Below are positions 26,318 through 35,889 of a stretch of DNA of 64,000 nucleotides, one piece after another. Position numbers and translations under genes: made by a program. How positions within the stretch are numbered: the stretch's first letter is position 1; the number at the start of each line of letters is the position of its first letter. A model generated the notes under the pieces. That model saw only the letters and a list, made by a program, of their open reading frames with translations, searched no databases and was not told where the DNA came from. The stretch is from Lederbergia wuyishanensis (GTDB taxonomy: Bacteria > Bacillota > Bacilli > Bacillales > Bacillaceae_C), in NCBI RefSeq assembly GCF_022900255.1, contig NZ_JALIRM010000014.1, positions 91,562-155,561 on the forward strand, in the 5' to 3' direction.

Positions 26318-27211
26318 ATGGATATCGAAAATGGAAATAAATCAATTGATCAAAAGATTGATACGTTAAATAATTTTAATTTGTTAGGTTTTAAAATTAT
26401 TGATTGGAAAGAACTTAGCGGTGGAACATCAAGTAAGGTTTGGAAGTTGATAGGAGACGATGATCGGCTATATGTGTATAAGGAAAATGAAAAGGCTGTC
26501 ATCATTGATGAATTACTTTTTTTAAAAACATATGAACATCTAAAAATTTTACCAAAAGTCATATTTATAGATGAGAATCAACAGTATTATATTTATGAAT
26601 TTATTGAAGGGAAAATTAATTCCCATTTAAATAATAAGGAATTCAACCTACAAATCTTGGTTGACGAACTTATTGCCCACTATCAACCATTTCCTGATAA
26701 GAAGTGGGGATATACTTACCAAAGATATAACAGTTATAGAGAATTTTTACTTACAGAAGTTAACAATGCAAGAGAAACAGTTGAAACGGTATTAACTTTT
26801 CAAGATTGTGAAAAAGTTAAGTCTTTTATAGATACAAAAGATGGGGGAGAAAACCCATACCTGCTTCACGGTGATTGTGGGGTACATAACTTTCTGCAAA
26901 AAAAAGATCTGCTTATCGGTATCATTGACCCTCTAACTCTTGCGGGTCCACCCCTTTTTGAGCTTGTATTTGCTTTCTGCTCTTCACCGGATGATTTGAA
27001 ATTTGAAATTATTTATGACGTGGCACGAAAACTTCCAACTTTTAATCACGATAAGAAATATTTAATAGAGGAAGTAATCATAGGACTTTATCTTCGTATA
27101 GAAAGGTGTTTATATCATCATCCAGACGATTTACCAGCCTATTTAAATGCATGGAGTTACTGGATATCATTACTTGATATAATCAATAAAAATGCCAATG
27201 ATGAGGCTTAA
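26318..27211 (+). CDS. Aminoglycoside phosphotransferase-fold kinase
   Basis: 297 residues of the APH/choline kinase fold. LLHGDCGVHNFLQKKDL supplies the catalytic HGDxxxxN loop and GIIDPLTLAGPP the metal-binding Asp. The N-lobe has an ELSGGTSSKVWKL nucleotide loop. Catalytic residues are intact, but the substrate is not predictable; sugars, amines and antibiotics are all used by the family. Start ATG after GAAAGGGGAG. Stands alone, with a terminator overlapping its 3' end. Confidence 0.82.
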   Translation: MDIENGNKSIDQKIDTLNNFNLLGFKIIDWKELSGGTSSKVWKLIGDDDRLYVYKENEKAVIIDELLFLKTYEHLKILPKVIFIDENQQYYIYEFIEGKINSHLNNKEFNLQILVDELIAHYQPFPDKKWGYTYQRYNSYREFLLTEVNNARETVETVLTFQDCEKVKSFIDTKDGGENPYLLHGDCGVHNFLQKKDLLIGIIDPLTLAGPPLFELVFAFCSSPDDLKFEIIYDVARKLPTFNHDKKYLIEEVIIGLYLRIERCLYHHPDDLPAYLNAWSYWISLLDIINKNANDEA

Positions 27212-27232
27212 ATACTCATCATTGGCATTTTG
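27190..27232. terminator. Bidirectional terminator overlapping the APH-like gene end
   Basis: AAATGCCAATGATGAG pairs perfectly with CTCATCATTGGCATTT, a 16-bp stem, with T runs on both strands. The APH stop codon lies in the loop. Confidence 0.85.
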
Positions 27233-27235
27233 CAA

Positions 27236-28453
27236 TTAATAACTTTCTTTAAAATGCTCCTGTGCATGCTTTACATTCCACCACAGGATTCCAAAGGCAA
27301 CCAGAAATAAACTTCCGGTTACATAAAAGACAGAAGAAATGCCTGCGTGACCTGCAACAAATCCACCTAATGCAGGTCCAATAACGTTACCTAAAAAGCG
27401 GAAGCTCTGGTTATATCCAAGAATTTCACCTTGCATTTCAAGCGGCGCTTCGATTCGTATATAAGCCGTTACACAAGGAATCATTCCTCCAACAACCATT
27501 CCATAAAGAAATCTCAATCCGACTAATTGCCATAATTCAGTAACGAGAGCTTGTGGAATTATTAATATTGATGCAAGAATTAATAGTATAAGCAGCACTT
27601 TTTCGTAGCCAATTGTATCTCCAAGCTTACCCCATTGACGGGTTAGTAATAAATTTCCGAAACCAGTCGCTGAAAATGCAAGTCCCGAAAGTAAAGCGAT
27701 ACTTGTAGCATGCGTTAAGTCACTTACGTAAAGAGCGAGTAAGGGTTGAATACTAAAATTTCCTACTTGGATTAATAAAGCAATCACCATTACCATGACA
27801 AGCATTTTTCGACTGAGAATTTGTTTGATGACATCTTTTTGAGTACGGGGAATTTTCTTTTTAACTTCCGATTGTTGTTTGATTTCTTTTATTCCAAAAA
27901 ATACAACAGTCGTAGCAATCATGACACATATCGAGGTAATAACGAAAGTATATTGAAACCCCACATTATCTGCCAATATTCCCCCAAGGATGGGCCCGAA
28001 AAGGCTACCTGCAACATTACCCATTTGCAAGGTGCCAAGCGTTTTGCCAGCTTCACTTTTTGGAGTTTGTTTTGAAATAAGTGCGATAGATGTTGGAATA
28101 AATCCTGTCACAAAACCCATTATCATTCGTAAAATAAATAGTCCGAAAACACTATGAATGATTCCCATGAAGAAAACAGAAGTGGCAATTCCGTAGCCTG
28201 TAATTAAAAGAATCGGCTTAAATCCATATTTATCGCCAATTCGACCCCAAATCGGTGAAACGATAAAAGCACTCAAAAAGGTGACACCAAAGACAAGTCC
28301 CGACCATCGCTGTATATAATCGTGGCTGAAATCGCCGAGAGTACCAATATACAACGATATAAATGGAAGTACCATCGTCATACTAGCAGCAATAAGAAAA
28401 TTGCAAATCCACATAATGAGGAAATTGCGTTTTTCAATATTAATTGGAAACAC
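27236..28453 (-). CDS. MFS multidrug-type transporter (YuxJ-like)
   Basis: 405 residues from GTG at 28453, with 12 membrane segments. The MFS loop 2-3 motif reads GRIGDKYGFKPIL, and the repeat in the second half reads GKLGDTIGYEKVLL. Drug/proton antiporter features are present (GFVTGFIPTSIALISKQTP, motif C-like GSLFGPILGG). It resembles YuxJ, which is near kapB and patB in B. subtilis as here. The start is uncertain: a TTG at 28537 would add 28 residues but has no ribosome site. Confidence 0.82.
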   Translation of the reverse strand: MFPINIEKRNFLIMWICNFLIAASMTMVLPFISLYIGTLGDFSHDYIQRWSGLVFGVTFLSAFIVSPIWGRIGDKYGFKPILLITGYGIATSVFFMGIIHSVFGLFILRMIMGFVTGFIPTSIALISKQTPKSEAGKTLGTLQMGNVAGSLFGPILGGILADNVGFQYTFVITSICVMIATTVVFFGIKEIKQQSEVKKKIPRTQKDVIKQILSRKMLVMVMVIALLIQVGNFSIQPLLALYVSDLTHATSIALLSGLAFSATGFGNLLLTRQWGKLGDTIGYEKVLLILLILASILIIPQALVTELWQLVGLRFLYGMVVGGMIPCVTAYIRIEAPLEMQGEILGYNQSFRFLGNVIGPALGGFVAGHAGISSVFYVTGSLFLVAFGILWWNVKHAQEHFKESY

Positions 28454-28552
28454 CTTCTTATTTAGTTGGAAAAAATATTTCGATTCCCTAAATATTAGTA
28501 TATAGTAATTTTTTATAAATTCAACAGCTCTGCACAATGCGAGAAAAACAAA

Positions 28553-28583
28553 AGAAGCGGCTCAGTAAATGAGACCGCCTTTT
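28553..28583 (-). terminator. Terminator of kapB (minus strand)
   Basis: On the minus strand AAGGCGG..CTCA pairs with TGAG..CCGCTT, followed by CTTTTGTTTTT. Confidence 0.65.
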
Positions 28584-28974
28584 AGAACGTTATAGAGTAC
28601 ATTAACTCATATTCCTTTATTACCCCATCTAACGCTTGTAGGCTTTTTACGCTATAAGCATCATCTGTCTTTGTTTCTAGTTGATTTTTTAATTTTTCCA
28701 CCGATGCAACTAGTGATTTTTTATAATCAGGAATTTCATCTTCATAAGGTTTTACCATTTTAATTGGAATGTTTGCCTGTTCTCGAAAAGCAAGCGCCTT
28801 TCTTTCGTGAAAAAATGGTACATCTGCCTCATTTGGGTTATGAAGATCTCCCTGTCTTGGATGAATTAGTACAGCTAAACAACGCACTGTATATGTATCC
28901 GGTTTAACTGCTGTAATTTCACCAATATATTTTCCGGTTTTATTAAAGGCCGTAACAACTTGTCCAATTTGCAC
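28582..28974 (-). CDS. kapB: Kinase-associated protein KapB
   Basis: 130 residues from GTG at 28974, spaced 8 bases from AAGGGGG; a TTG two codons upstream is too close. It matches KapB (QIGQVVTAFNKTGKYIGEI ... AVLIHPRQGDLHNP ... VPFFHERKALAFREQ). In B. subtilis KapB is needed for KinB to feed the sporulation phosphorelay. Here no kinB gene is adjacent, although patB and yuxJ-like genes from the same B. subtilis locus are close. Confidence 0.9.
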   Translation of the reverse strand: MQIGQVVTAFNKTGKYIGEITAVKPDTYTVRCLAVLIHPRQGDLHNPNEADVPFFHERKALAFREQANIPIKMVKPYEDEIPDYKKSLVASVEKLKNQLETKTDDAYSVKSLQALDGVIKEYELMYSITF

Positions 28975-29085
28975 TAGCAAATCCCCCTTTCCTTTCTTAC
29001 TATTATGGAAGACGATGAAAGAAAATGAAAGAATGATGCTTTTTTTATTATTTTCTTGTAAAGTTATTTTTGGAGGGGCTTTCAG

Positions 29086-29823
29086 ATGAAAAAATTTCTT
29101 TTTTTACTAATGTTTGTTACCATATTATCTGCATGCGGCAAGTCCTCAATAATAAATTTAAATGAGGAGACTGCAACAGGTAGTAACCAATCTGCAAAGG
29201 AAGAAGGAGATTCAGAAATGACTGAACAAGTAGTGTATCCACAATTGTCCACTGAAGTGGCGGAAAATGAAAAATTAGTACAAATGAATACAAATATGGG
29301 TTCGATAAAAATAAAATTGTTCCCTGAGCAAGCTCCAAAATCAGTTGAGAATTTTTTAACACATGCAAAAGAAGGATATTATAACGGTATAATCTTTCAC
29401 AGGGTCATCAACGACTTCATGATTCAAGGTGGAGACCCAACTGGAACAGGTCGAGGTGGAGAGAGTATTTTCGGGCATTCCTTTGAAGATGAATTTTCAA
29501 TGGAATTATTCAATCTTCGTGGCGCTCTTTCTATGGCAAACGCTGGCCCGAATACGAATGGAAGTCAATTTTTTATCGTGCAAAATAATCATATGGATCC
29601 ACGTGTAAAAAGTCAGCTTGAGAAGGCTGGTTTTCCAAAAGAAATCATAGAGGCTTATATTGAAAATGGTGGAACCCCACATCTTGACCACCGCCATACT
29701 GTGTTTGGACAAGTTATCGAAGGAATGGATGTTGTAGACAGTATCGCAGGTGTACAAACAGGCCCTGGGGATAAGCCTCTTGATGATGTTGTTATTGAAA
29801 GTATTGATATCATTAAGGAATAA
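29086..29823 (+). CDS. Cyclophilin-type peptidyl-prolyl isomerase lipoprotein
   Basis: 245 residues. The lipoprotein signal peptide [17 protein letters not shown] gives a lipid anchor at Cys17, followed by a ~50-residue linker and a cyclophilin domain (about 65-245). Active-site residues are visible in [19 protein letters not shown] and [14 protein letters not shown]. An extra loop between NHMDPRVKS and HLDHRH is typical of larger bacterial secreted cyclophilins. It probably helps fold proteins outside the membrane. Start ATG after TGGAGGGG. Confidence 0.92.
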   Translation: MKKFLFLLMFVTILSACGKSSIINLNEETATGSNQSAKEEGDSEMTEQVVYPQLSTEVAENEKLVQMNTNMGSIKIKLFPEQAPKSVENFLTHAKEGYYNGIIFHRVINDFMIQGGDPTGTGRGGESIFGHSFEDEFSMELFNLRGALSMANAGPNTNGSQFFIVQNNHMDPRVKSQLEKAGFPKEIIEAYIENGGTPHLDHRHTVFGQVIEGMDVVDSIAGVQTGPGDKPLDDVVIESIDIIKE

Positions 29824-29845
29824 GAAAAATCTTTAAATGAATGAT

Positions 29846-29968
29846 TATCTAGACTGTATGAAAAAGCTTGTCATACAAGGCACGCTAGAGTGAAGACGCG
29901 AAAAGAAGTTACCTTCATGAGTAGACGAGCGAGGCAAGCAACACCGTATGTGAGCGTTTTTCAAAATT
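29846..29968. repeat. Imperfect inverted-repeat element of ~120 bp
   Basis: The left end TGAAAAAGCTTGTCATACAA and the right end GTATGTGAGCGTTTTTCA are imperfect inverted repeats. The interior contains GAAGACGCGAAAAGAAG and GAGTAGACGAGCGAGGCAAG and has no gene. It looks like a MITE-like intergenic element. Confidence 0.5.
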
Positions 29969-29971
29969 TTG

Positions 29972-29997
29972 TAGCCGTCCAATAAGGACGGCTTTTC
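29972..29997 (+). terminator. Terminator downstream of the cyclophilin gene
   Basis: GCCGTCC pairs with GGACGGC across 5 bases, followed by TTTTC. Confidence 0.7.
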
Positions 29998-30093
29998 ACA
30001 TTATTGTCGACTTTTCGCAAACGGGTGCCTTGGTTTTAACAAAAAGACTTTGCTATAATAAATATGTATTTTTAATAGGAAAGGATGTTTTCC

Positions 30094-30312
30094 TTGTTCA
30101 CAATCTTAAATTCGTTTGTTTTATATATGCCATTTCTTTATTTCCCAGAGGATAAAACCGAATATATCCCAGCCGCGATTTCAATGTCCGTATTTATTTT
30201 TGCAGCAATACTTACTTTTGTATTGATCAAAAAAGTTTCCAAAAAACAGGAGTCCAAAACTAAACATCTAGAGGATCAAATAAAACAAGAAAACAAAGAA
30301 AAGCATCTTTAA
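30094..30312 (+). CDS. Small membrane protein, unknown
   Basis: 72 residues from TTG at 30094, which is better spaced from AGGAAAGGA than the ATG at 30085 (75 residues). Two membrane helices (residues ~1-18 and ~28-48) are followed by a long charged tail rich in Lys, Glu and Gln (KKVSKKQESKTKHLEDQIKQ). No family recognised. A promoter-like TTGCTATAATAAATATG region lies upstream. Confidence 0.6.
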   Translation: MFTILNSFVLYMPFLYFPEDKTEYIPAAISMSVFIFAAILTFVLIKKVSKKQESKTKHLEDQIKQENKEKHL

Positions 30313-30562
30313 TGGTGCTTTTTTTGTGCGAAAAAAGTCTGCTAATGTGTATTATTTACAGATGCAGACTGCAAGAGAATTCGTAGCTTACTAGTGTTTT
30401 TCTTTAATGCTAATTATTTTATTGAAAGTTATAAATAATAATTTGGATTGGATTTTCCTTGTAAAGCAAATACCTATTACTCGAAAAAGTGTGTTGAAAA
30501 AGGATATTTCATTTTTCGCATGGCAATAATGACGAATAGGGAATTCTTATGGAGGGTTGGCT

Positions 30563-31102
30563 ATGAGGAAATTAATGTTGTTTTCAATATGTTTTATTCT
30601 TTCTGCATGCTCAAATCCGCTTCCAAATATATTGGACATAGATATGAAAAATTCTGACGGAGATTCACTTGGGAAAATAAAGCTTGAGGAAAAAGCAGAC
30701 GGTATAAAGGTTAAGGTTAATTTGAAAGGAATGCCTCCAGGTGTGCACGCTATACATATCCATGACAAAGGAAGTTGTGCTCCGCCGGATTTTTTATCAG
30801 CTGGTGACCACTTCAATCCTGACAATAAAGAACATGGTCTCCTCAACCCGAAAGGTCCACATGCAGGGGATTTTCCAAATTTAATAGTAGAAGACGATGG
30901 TAATATAAAAACAGATTTTACCGCTAAAGGTGTCACGTTTAAAGAAGAGAAAAATTCTCTTTATACAACGGAAGGAACATCTATAGTAATACACGAGGGA
31001 GCTGATGATGGAATGGCTCAGCCTGCTGGTGACTCAGGAGAAAGAATCGCGTGCGGGGAAATTTCAATGGATAGAAAACCTGCAAAATCAACGAAGAAAT
31101 AA
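30563..31102 (+). CDS. sodC: Cu-Zn superoxide dismutase lipoprotein
   Basis: 179 residues. The ATG at 30563 has GGAGGG at ideal spacing. The lipobox LSAC anchors Cys16. All metal ligands of a functional Cu-Zn SOD are present: copper His65 and His67 (HIH), bridging His83, zinc His91, His100 and Asp103, and copper His144 (VIHEG). Cys72 and Cys164 can form the conserved disulfide, and Arg161 guides substrate. The copper site appears complete, unlike the B. subtilis homologue YojM, which is reported to lack copper ligands. It should detoxify superoxide outside the membrane. Confidence 0.9.
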   Translation: MRKLMLFSICFILSACSNPLPNILDIDMKNSDGDSLGKIKLEEKADGIKVKVNLKGMPPGVHAIHIHDKGSCAPPDFLSAGDHFNPDNKEHGLLNPKGPHAGDFPNLIVEDDGNIKTDFTAKGVTFKEEKNSLYTTEGTSIVIHEGADDGMAQPAGDSGERIACGEISMDRKPAKSTKK

Positions 31103-31103
31103 A

Positions 31104-31152
31104 AAGGTACTTTTCCACAACAAATAATATTAGTGGAAAAGTACTTTTCATT
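31104..31152 (+). terminator. Terminator after sodC
   Basis: AAGGTACTTTTCCAC pairs with GTGGAAAAGTACTTT around a 14-base loop, with one wobble pair, followed by a T-rich tail. Confidence 0.8.
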
Positions 31153-31333
31153 TCTTGAAAAATAAGAATGTATGACAATTTTATTAGAACTATATTTCTT
31201 AACAAAGGCTCTCGTTGTCAAAATCTAGGCTCCCTCTGCTTAAGGGCAGAAAACATAAACAATTAATATAGAGATTCTCCAACTAACCCACTTCATTTTT
31301 GATGTGGTCTAAATTGGTCGCCTTACACTTTTC

Positions 31334-32497
31334 TTACTGAAAAGCTAATTTTAATCTCTCGATCCCTTCTTCTATAATTGAACGCGGACAAGCTGTGTTG
31401 ATTCGAATAAAACCTTCTCCACCTTGACCGTAAGAATTTCCAAAATTGACTGCTAAACCGGCTTTTTCTAGAAGTCTTTGGCGTATTTCTTTGTCGTCCA
31501 ACCCTGTTGCCCTGCAATCAACCCATACAAGGTATGTTCCTTCTGGCTCTATCACTTTTAATTCAGGTAGATAATTTTCAATTCCTTCTTTAAGAATTTT
31601 AATATTATCTTTTATGTAATCCAGTGCATCTTCAAGCCACTTTTCTCCATATTGGTAAGCTGCTTCCATTGCAATGATTCCGAATGTATTTAATGTATGA
31701 AAACCTTCTTTCTTCTGGATATCTTGCAATTTTTTACGCATTTCTACATTTTGAACAACAATAAAGGATGATTGCAACCCTGCTAAATTAAAAGTTTTAC
31801 TAGGGGCCATAAATGTAATAATAAAATCCGAATATGAAGGATCCAATGTACAAATTGGAATATGCTTGTAAGGTGGTGAAACAATGTCGGCATGTATTTC
31901 ATCTGAGGCGATAATAACCCCATATTCCCTACAAAGTTCCGCTATTTTAGTAAGTTCTTCTTTAGACCAAACTCGCCCTGCTGGATTATGTGGACTACAT
32001 AGTAAAAATAGCTTTACTCCACTTTTTAACTTTTCTTCAAAGTCTGTAAAATCTATTTCATAGCGTCCGTTTTTTAATACTAGAGGGGAATTGATAACTT
32101 CTCTCATATTACTTTCAATCATATTAAAAAAAGGTGTATAAACAGGGGATTGAAGCATGACTTTGTCCCCAACCTCTGTAAATGCTCGAATCGCCATGCC
32201 GATGGATGGAACAACCCCGTGACTATACATAAGCCATGAAGGATTAATATCCCAACCATGACGTTTACTGACCCAGTTAATGATTGCTTTAGAAGTGGTA
32301 TCACCAATAATTGTGTAACCAAAAACACCATGATCTACGCGCTGCTTCATTGTTTCGAGTACTTCACTAGGTGGAGGAAAATCCATATCTGCTACCCACA
32401 TTGGTAACAATTCATTTTTTCCGAAAACTGCTTTCATACCATCCCATTTTACAGAAGAAGTGTTTTTTCTATCGACTTTTTCATCAAAATTATACAT
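31334..32497 (-). CDS. patB: PatB/MalY-type PLP-dependent C-S lyase
   Basis: 387 residues from the ATG at 32497, with AAGGAGTC upstream. It matches B. subtilis PatB closely (SVKWDGM, LPMWVADMDF, HGVFGYT, CSPHNPAGRVWS). PLP is held by Lys in APSKTFNLAGLQSS, and the carboxylate-binding Arg is in GFIRINTACP. The family cleaves cystathionine and other S-alkyl cysteines to pyruvate, ammonia and thiol. Its B. subtilis neighbours are kinB and kapB; kapB is 3 kb away here and kinB is not seen. Confidence 0.9.
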   Translation of the reverse strand: MYNFDEKVDRKNTSSVKWDGMKAVFGKNELLPMWVADMDFPPPSEVLETMKQRVDHGVFGYTIIGDTTSKAIINWVSKRHGWDINPSWLMYSHGVVPSIGMAIRAFTEVGDKVMLQSPVYTPFFNMIESNMREVINSPLVLKNGRYEIDFTDFEEKLKSGVKLFLLCSPHNPAGRVWSKEELTKIAELCREYGVIIASDEIHADIVSPPYKHIPICTLDPSYSDFIITFMAPSKTFNLAGLQSSFIVVQNVEMRKKLQDIQKKEGFHTLNTFGIIAMEAAYQYGEKWLEDALDYIKDNIKILKEGIENYLPELKVIEPEGTYLVWVDCRATGLDDKEIRQRLLEKAGLAVNFGNSYGQGGEGFIRINTACPRSIIEEGIERLKLAFQ

Positions 32498-32772
32498 AGT
32501 AAGACTCCTTTCCTTTTCATTGCTCAACATTAATCATAAAGGTGAAGGGTTAGATTTTACAAGCAACTACATCCAAAAGGATTTTAATGTGCCTATTGTT
32601 AACTTCGAATATATATTCGTAAACGAAGAGAAAACCTAATACATATGTTTTTGTATCATTTTTTTATCCATATGATGTGGAACAGATGGTACTAAGAATG
32701 CTTATAAGAGATACCAAGGCGTGTTTAGGCCAGCTAGCTGCTAGTCACAATCGCTTGCTATATGAGAACAAT

Positions 32773-33585
32773 TTAAATAAAACGTATTATTTCATCATAG
32801 ACTTCTTTTGGTTTTTCTTCAGGTAATAAGTGGCCAGTATTTTTTATAACGACTAGTGATGAATTTGGTAAATCATAGGCGAGACGATTTCCAATATTTA
32901 AAGGAACTATCGTATCGTGATCCCCCCATAAAAGTAAACATGGTGTTTGAATTGATTGAAGAGACACTGGAGCAAGATCACCTTCACGATGACGAAGCAT
33001 TTTTGCTAATGCCCGGAAAATTTCATTATGATGAAAAGGTTCCTCATACCCTTTAATCATTTTCTCGTCAATAATGGATTTATCGTAGACAACAATATTT
33101 AAATTCCCCTCAACGCCTGATTTTTCAAGGTATAGTTTAATAAATCTCCCGATAAATGGAACGTACGTCAACATTCTAAGGGGGAGTTTAGCGCGTGGCA
33201 CGTACCCAGAGCAGCTTATAAGTATTGCTTTTTTGATAAATTCTGGTCTCTGAATACTCATATTTAAAACAATCTGACCACCCATTGAGTGTCCAGTTGC
33301 AATAATGTTCTTATAGCCAAGAGTGTCAAGTAGTTCTAGGATAGTACTGGCAATATTTGCATATGTATAGCTGAATTTCAAAGACTTTCCACTCTTTCCG
33401 AATGGTGGAAAATCTATAGAAACAATATTAACATCCTTCTCTAAATATGGAATTAAGCGACGAAAACTAAATGAGGATGACAAAAAACCATGAATTAAAA
33501 CAATAGTATTAAGTGCATTTGGATGCTTATATTCCTCATAGTAAATACTAATATCATTTATTTTGATTGAAGATCCTATTGGCAT
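32773..33585 (-). CDS. yugF: Alpha/beta hydrolase YugF
   Basis: 270 residues from the ATG at 33585, 8 bases from AGGAGG; a GTG at 33594 overlaps that site. It has the alpha/beta hydrolase fold: oxyanion HGFLSSSFSFRRL, nucleophile elbow GHSMGG (Ser at ~100), acid in LLWGDHDTIVP and catalytic His in NTGHLLPEE. Substrate unknown. Divergent from yugI, as in B. subtilis. Confidence 0.88.
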   Translation of the reverse strand: MPIGSSIKINDISIYYEEYKHPNALNTIVLIHGFLSSSFSFRRLIPYLEKDVNIVSIDFPPFGKSGKSLKFSYTYANIASTILELLDTLGYKNIIATGHSMGGQIVLNMSIQRPEFIKKAILISCSGYVPRAKLPLRMLTYVPFIGRFIKLYLEKSGVEGNLNIVVYDKSIIDEKMIKGYEEPFHHNEIFRALAKMLRHREGDLAPVSLQSIQTPCLLLWGDHDTIVPLNIGNRLAYDLPNSSLVVIKNTGHLLPEEKPKEVYDEIIRFI

Positions 33586-33677
33586 ATCTTCCACCTCCTA
33601 TCATTATGATACCCTTTTAAAAAGGTTTGAAAAAACTACAAAGGGGAAAATTTTCAATATATGATAGGACTGCTTCT

Positions 33678-33706
33678 TTGATTCTAATGATTCTCTATGT
33701 TATAAT
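33678..33706 (+). promoter_or_regulatory. Sigma-A promoter of yugI
   Basis: TTGATT at 33678-33683, 17-base spacer, TATAAT at 33701-33706, about 50 bases before the yugI start. Confidence 0.65.
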
Positions 33707-33757
33707 TTACAATTGCGTAAATTAGGAGAAAATCTAATATAAACTAGGAGTGTTTCT

Positions 33758-34150
33758 ATGACTACAAAATATGAAACAGGAGCGGTATTAACAGGTAAAG
33801 TGACCGGTATCCAACCATATGGTGCATTTATTGCATTGGACGATCAAACTCAAGGACTTGTTCACATTTCGGAAATAAAACATGGATTTGTAAAAGATAT
33901 TCATGAAATTTTGTCTGTAGGTGATGAAGTTAAAGTTAAAGTGTTAAACGTTGATGAAGAGAAAGGGAAAATCAGCCTTTCCATACGTGCTACTGAAGAG
34001 GTACAAAAGCAACGTGAACCTCGAAATCCGCGTCGACAAGGTACAATCAAAACAGAAACGACACAAACAACTAATGAGGGTTTTAATACATTAAAAGATA
34101 AGCTTCAAGAGTGGATTGAACAATCACGAGAAGAATTAATTAAAAAATAG
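33758..34150 (+). CDS. yugI: S1-domain general stress protein 13 (YugI)
   Basis: 130 residues. One S1 RNA-binding domain (residues ~7-75: GAVLTGKVTGIQPYGAFIAL, GLVHISEI, VGDEVKVKVLNVDEEKGKISLS) is followed by a basic linker (RNPRRQG) and a C-terminal helix. It matches YugI/GSP13, a ribosome-associated stress protein. Start ATG after AGGAGTG. A terminator follows. Confidence 0.92.
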   Translation: MTTKYETGAVLTGKVTGIQPYGAFIALDDQTQGLVHISEIKHGFVKDIHEILSVGDEVKVKVLNVDEEKGKISLSIRATEEVQKQREPRNPRRQGTIKTETTQTTNEGFNTLKDKLQEWIEQSREELIKK

Positions 34151-34156
34151 TTTTTT

Positions 34157-34187
34157 GAGGATGTCATATAGGCATCCTTTTTTTGTT
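34157..34187 (+). terminator. Terminator after yugI
   Basis: GAGGATG pairs with CATCCTT, followed by seven T. Confidence 0.8.
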
Positions 34188-34305
34188 TTCTCGAGAAGTT
34201 TATCTAATATTTCATCTGACCATGCTCTCGCGTTTTTGTATATTCTAACACTGAAAATATGTTACTATTTATGTGAAGAAAAAATCTGCGTGAGGGGGAT
34301 ACACT

Positions 34306-35850
34306 GTGATTACTTATAGACATGAACCTTTTACAGACTTTACTGAAGAAGAAAATAAACTTGCCTTTGAAAAAGGATTGCAAATTGTTGAGAGTTATCT
34401 TGGAAGCGATTACCCGTTGATCATTGATGGTGAACGTATCACGACTCAAGACAAAATTGTTTCTATTAATCCAGCAAATAAGGATGAAATAATTGGCTAT
34501 GTTTCTAAATCAAACATGGAGCTTGCTGAACTTGCGATGCAAAGTTCTTTGAAAGCGTTTGAATCTTGGAAAAAGGCAAAACCTGAAACCAGAGCTGATG
34601 TTTTATTTAAAGCAGCCGCTATTGTTAGACGCAGAAAGCATGAATTTTCAGCTCTATTAGTTAAAGAAGCTGGTAAACCGTGGAATGAGGCTGATGCGGA
34701 TACTGCTGAAGCCATTGATTTTATGGAATATTATGGTCGTCAAATGCTTGAAATAAAAAATGGAAAGAATGTCGAAAGTAGACCTGGAGAATTTAATCGT
34801 TATCATTATATACCTCTCGGTGTAAGCGTTGTTATTTCGCCATGGAACTTTGCTTTAGCAATTATGGCTGGAACTACAGTTGCGTCAATGGTAACAGGAA
34901 ATACAGTTCTTTTGAAGCCGGCATCCACAACACCGGTTATTGCTGCAAAATTTGTGGAAGTTCTAGAAGAAGCAGGGATGCCAAAAGGGGTTGTCAACTA
35001 TATTCCGGGGAGTGGTTCAGAAGTTGGTGATTACTTAGTTGACCATCCAAAAACTCGTTTTATTAGTTTTACAGGATCACGAGAAGTGGGGATTAGAATA
35101 TATGAACGTGCTTCGAAAGTGAATGCCGGTCAAATTTGGCTGAAGCGTGTCATTGCGGAAATGGGTGGAAAAGATACAATTGTAGTAGATAAAGAGGCTG
35201 ATCTTGAATTAGCAGCTCGATCTATCGTTAAATCCGCTTTTGGATTTTCTGGACAAAAGTGCTCTGCTTGTTCTCGAGCTGTCATTGTAGAAGATGTCTA
35301 TGACCAAGTGCTCTCACGTGCAGTTGAAATTACAAAAAAATTAACTGTTGGAGACCCTACAAATCCAAATATTTTTATGGGACCCGTTAACGATCAAAAT
35401 GCGTACAATAAAATAATGGAATATATTGAAATTGGTAAGCAAGAAGGTAAGCTTATGGCTGGAGGAGAAGGTGACGACTCGAAAGGATTTTTTATCAAGC
35501 CAACCATTTTTGCTGATCTCGATCCAGAAGCTAAAATTATGAAAGAAGAAATTTTTGGCCCTGTTGTGGCGTTTGCTAAAGCGAAGGATTTTACAGAAGC
35601 AATTGAAATAGCTAATAACACAGAATATGGATTAACAGGAGCCGTTATCTCTAAATCTCGAGAAAACATTGAATTTGCTCGAGAAGAATTCCATGTGGGA
35701 AATCTATATTTCAATCGTGGATGTACCGGTGCAATCGTAGGTTACCAGCCTTTTGGCGGCTTTAATATGAGTGGAACCGATTCGAAAGCCGGAGGACCAG
35801 ATTATCTACTACTTCATATGCAGGCTAAAACAACGTCCGAAATGCTATAA
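34306..35850 (+). CDS. rocA: 1-Pyrroline-5-carboxylate dehydrogenase (RocA/PruA type)
   Basis: 514 residues, the standard length for bacterial mono-functional P5C dehydrogenase. The aldehyde dehydrogenase core is complete: [12 protein letters not shown], the catalytic Glu region [10 protein letters not shown], the catalytic Cys in [14 protein letters not shown], and EEIFGPVVA. It oxidises glutamate semialdehyde to glutamate with NAD+. Start GTG, with GAGGGGGAT upstream. Only 39 bases separate it from the ornithine aminotransferase gene that makes its substrate, so the two are probably one operon. Confidence 0.93.
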   Translation: MITYRHEPFTDFTEEENKLAFEKGLQIVESYLGSDYPLIIDGERITTQDKIVSINPANKDEIIGYVSKSNMELAELAMQSSLKAFESWKKAKPETRADVLFKAAAIVRRRKHEFSALLVKEAGKPWNEADADTAEAIDFMEYYGRQMLEIKNGKNVESRPGEFNRYHYIPLGVSVVISPWNFALAIMAGTTVASMVTGNTVLLKPASTTPVIAAKFVEVLEEAGMPKGVVNYIPGSGSEVGDYLVDHPKTRFISFTGSREVGIRIYERASKVNAGQIWLKRVIAEMGGKDTIVVDKEADLELAARSIVKSAFGFSGQKCSACSRAVIVEDVYDQVLSRAVEITKKLTVGDPTNPNIFMGPVNDQNAYNKIMEYIEIGKQEGKLMAGGEGDDSKGFFIKPTIFADLDPEAKIMKEEIFGPVVAFAKAKDFTEAIEIANNTEYGLTGAVISKSRENIEFAREEFHVGNLYFNRGCTGAIVGYQPFGGFNMSGTDSKAGGPDYLLLHMQAKTTSEML

Positions 35851-35889
35851 ATCTCACTTGGAAAATAGATCAACAGGAGGTCTTAATTT

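Noticed and set aside
30313..30562. Possible small gene before sodC
   Set aside because: No frame with a ribosome site that is independent of sodC.
32530..32772. Possible small gene between patB and yugF
   Set aside because: About 270 bases with no open frame preceded by a ribosome site; only AT-rich promoter-like sequence is seen.
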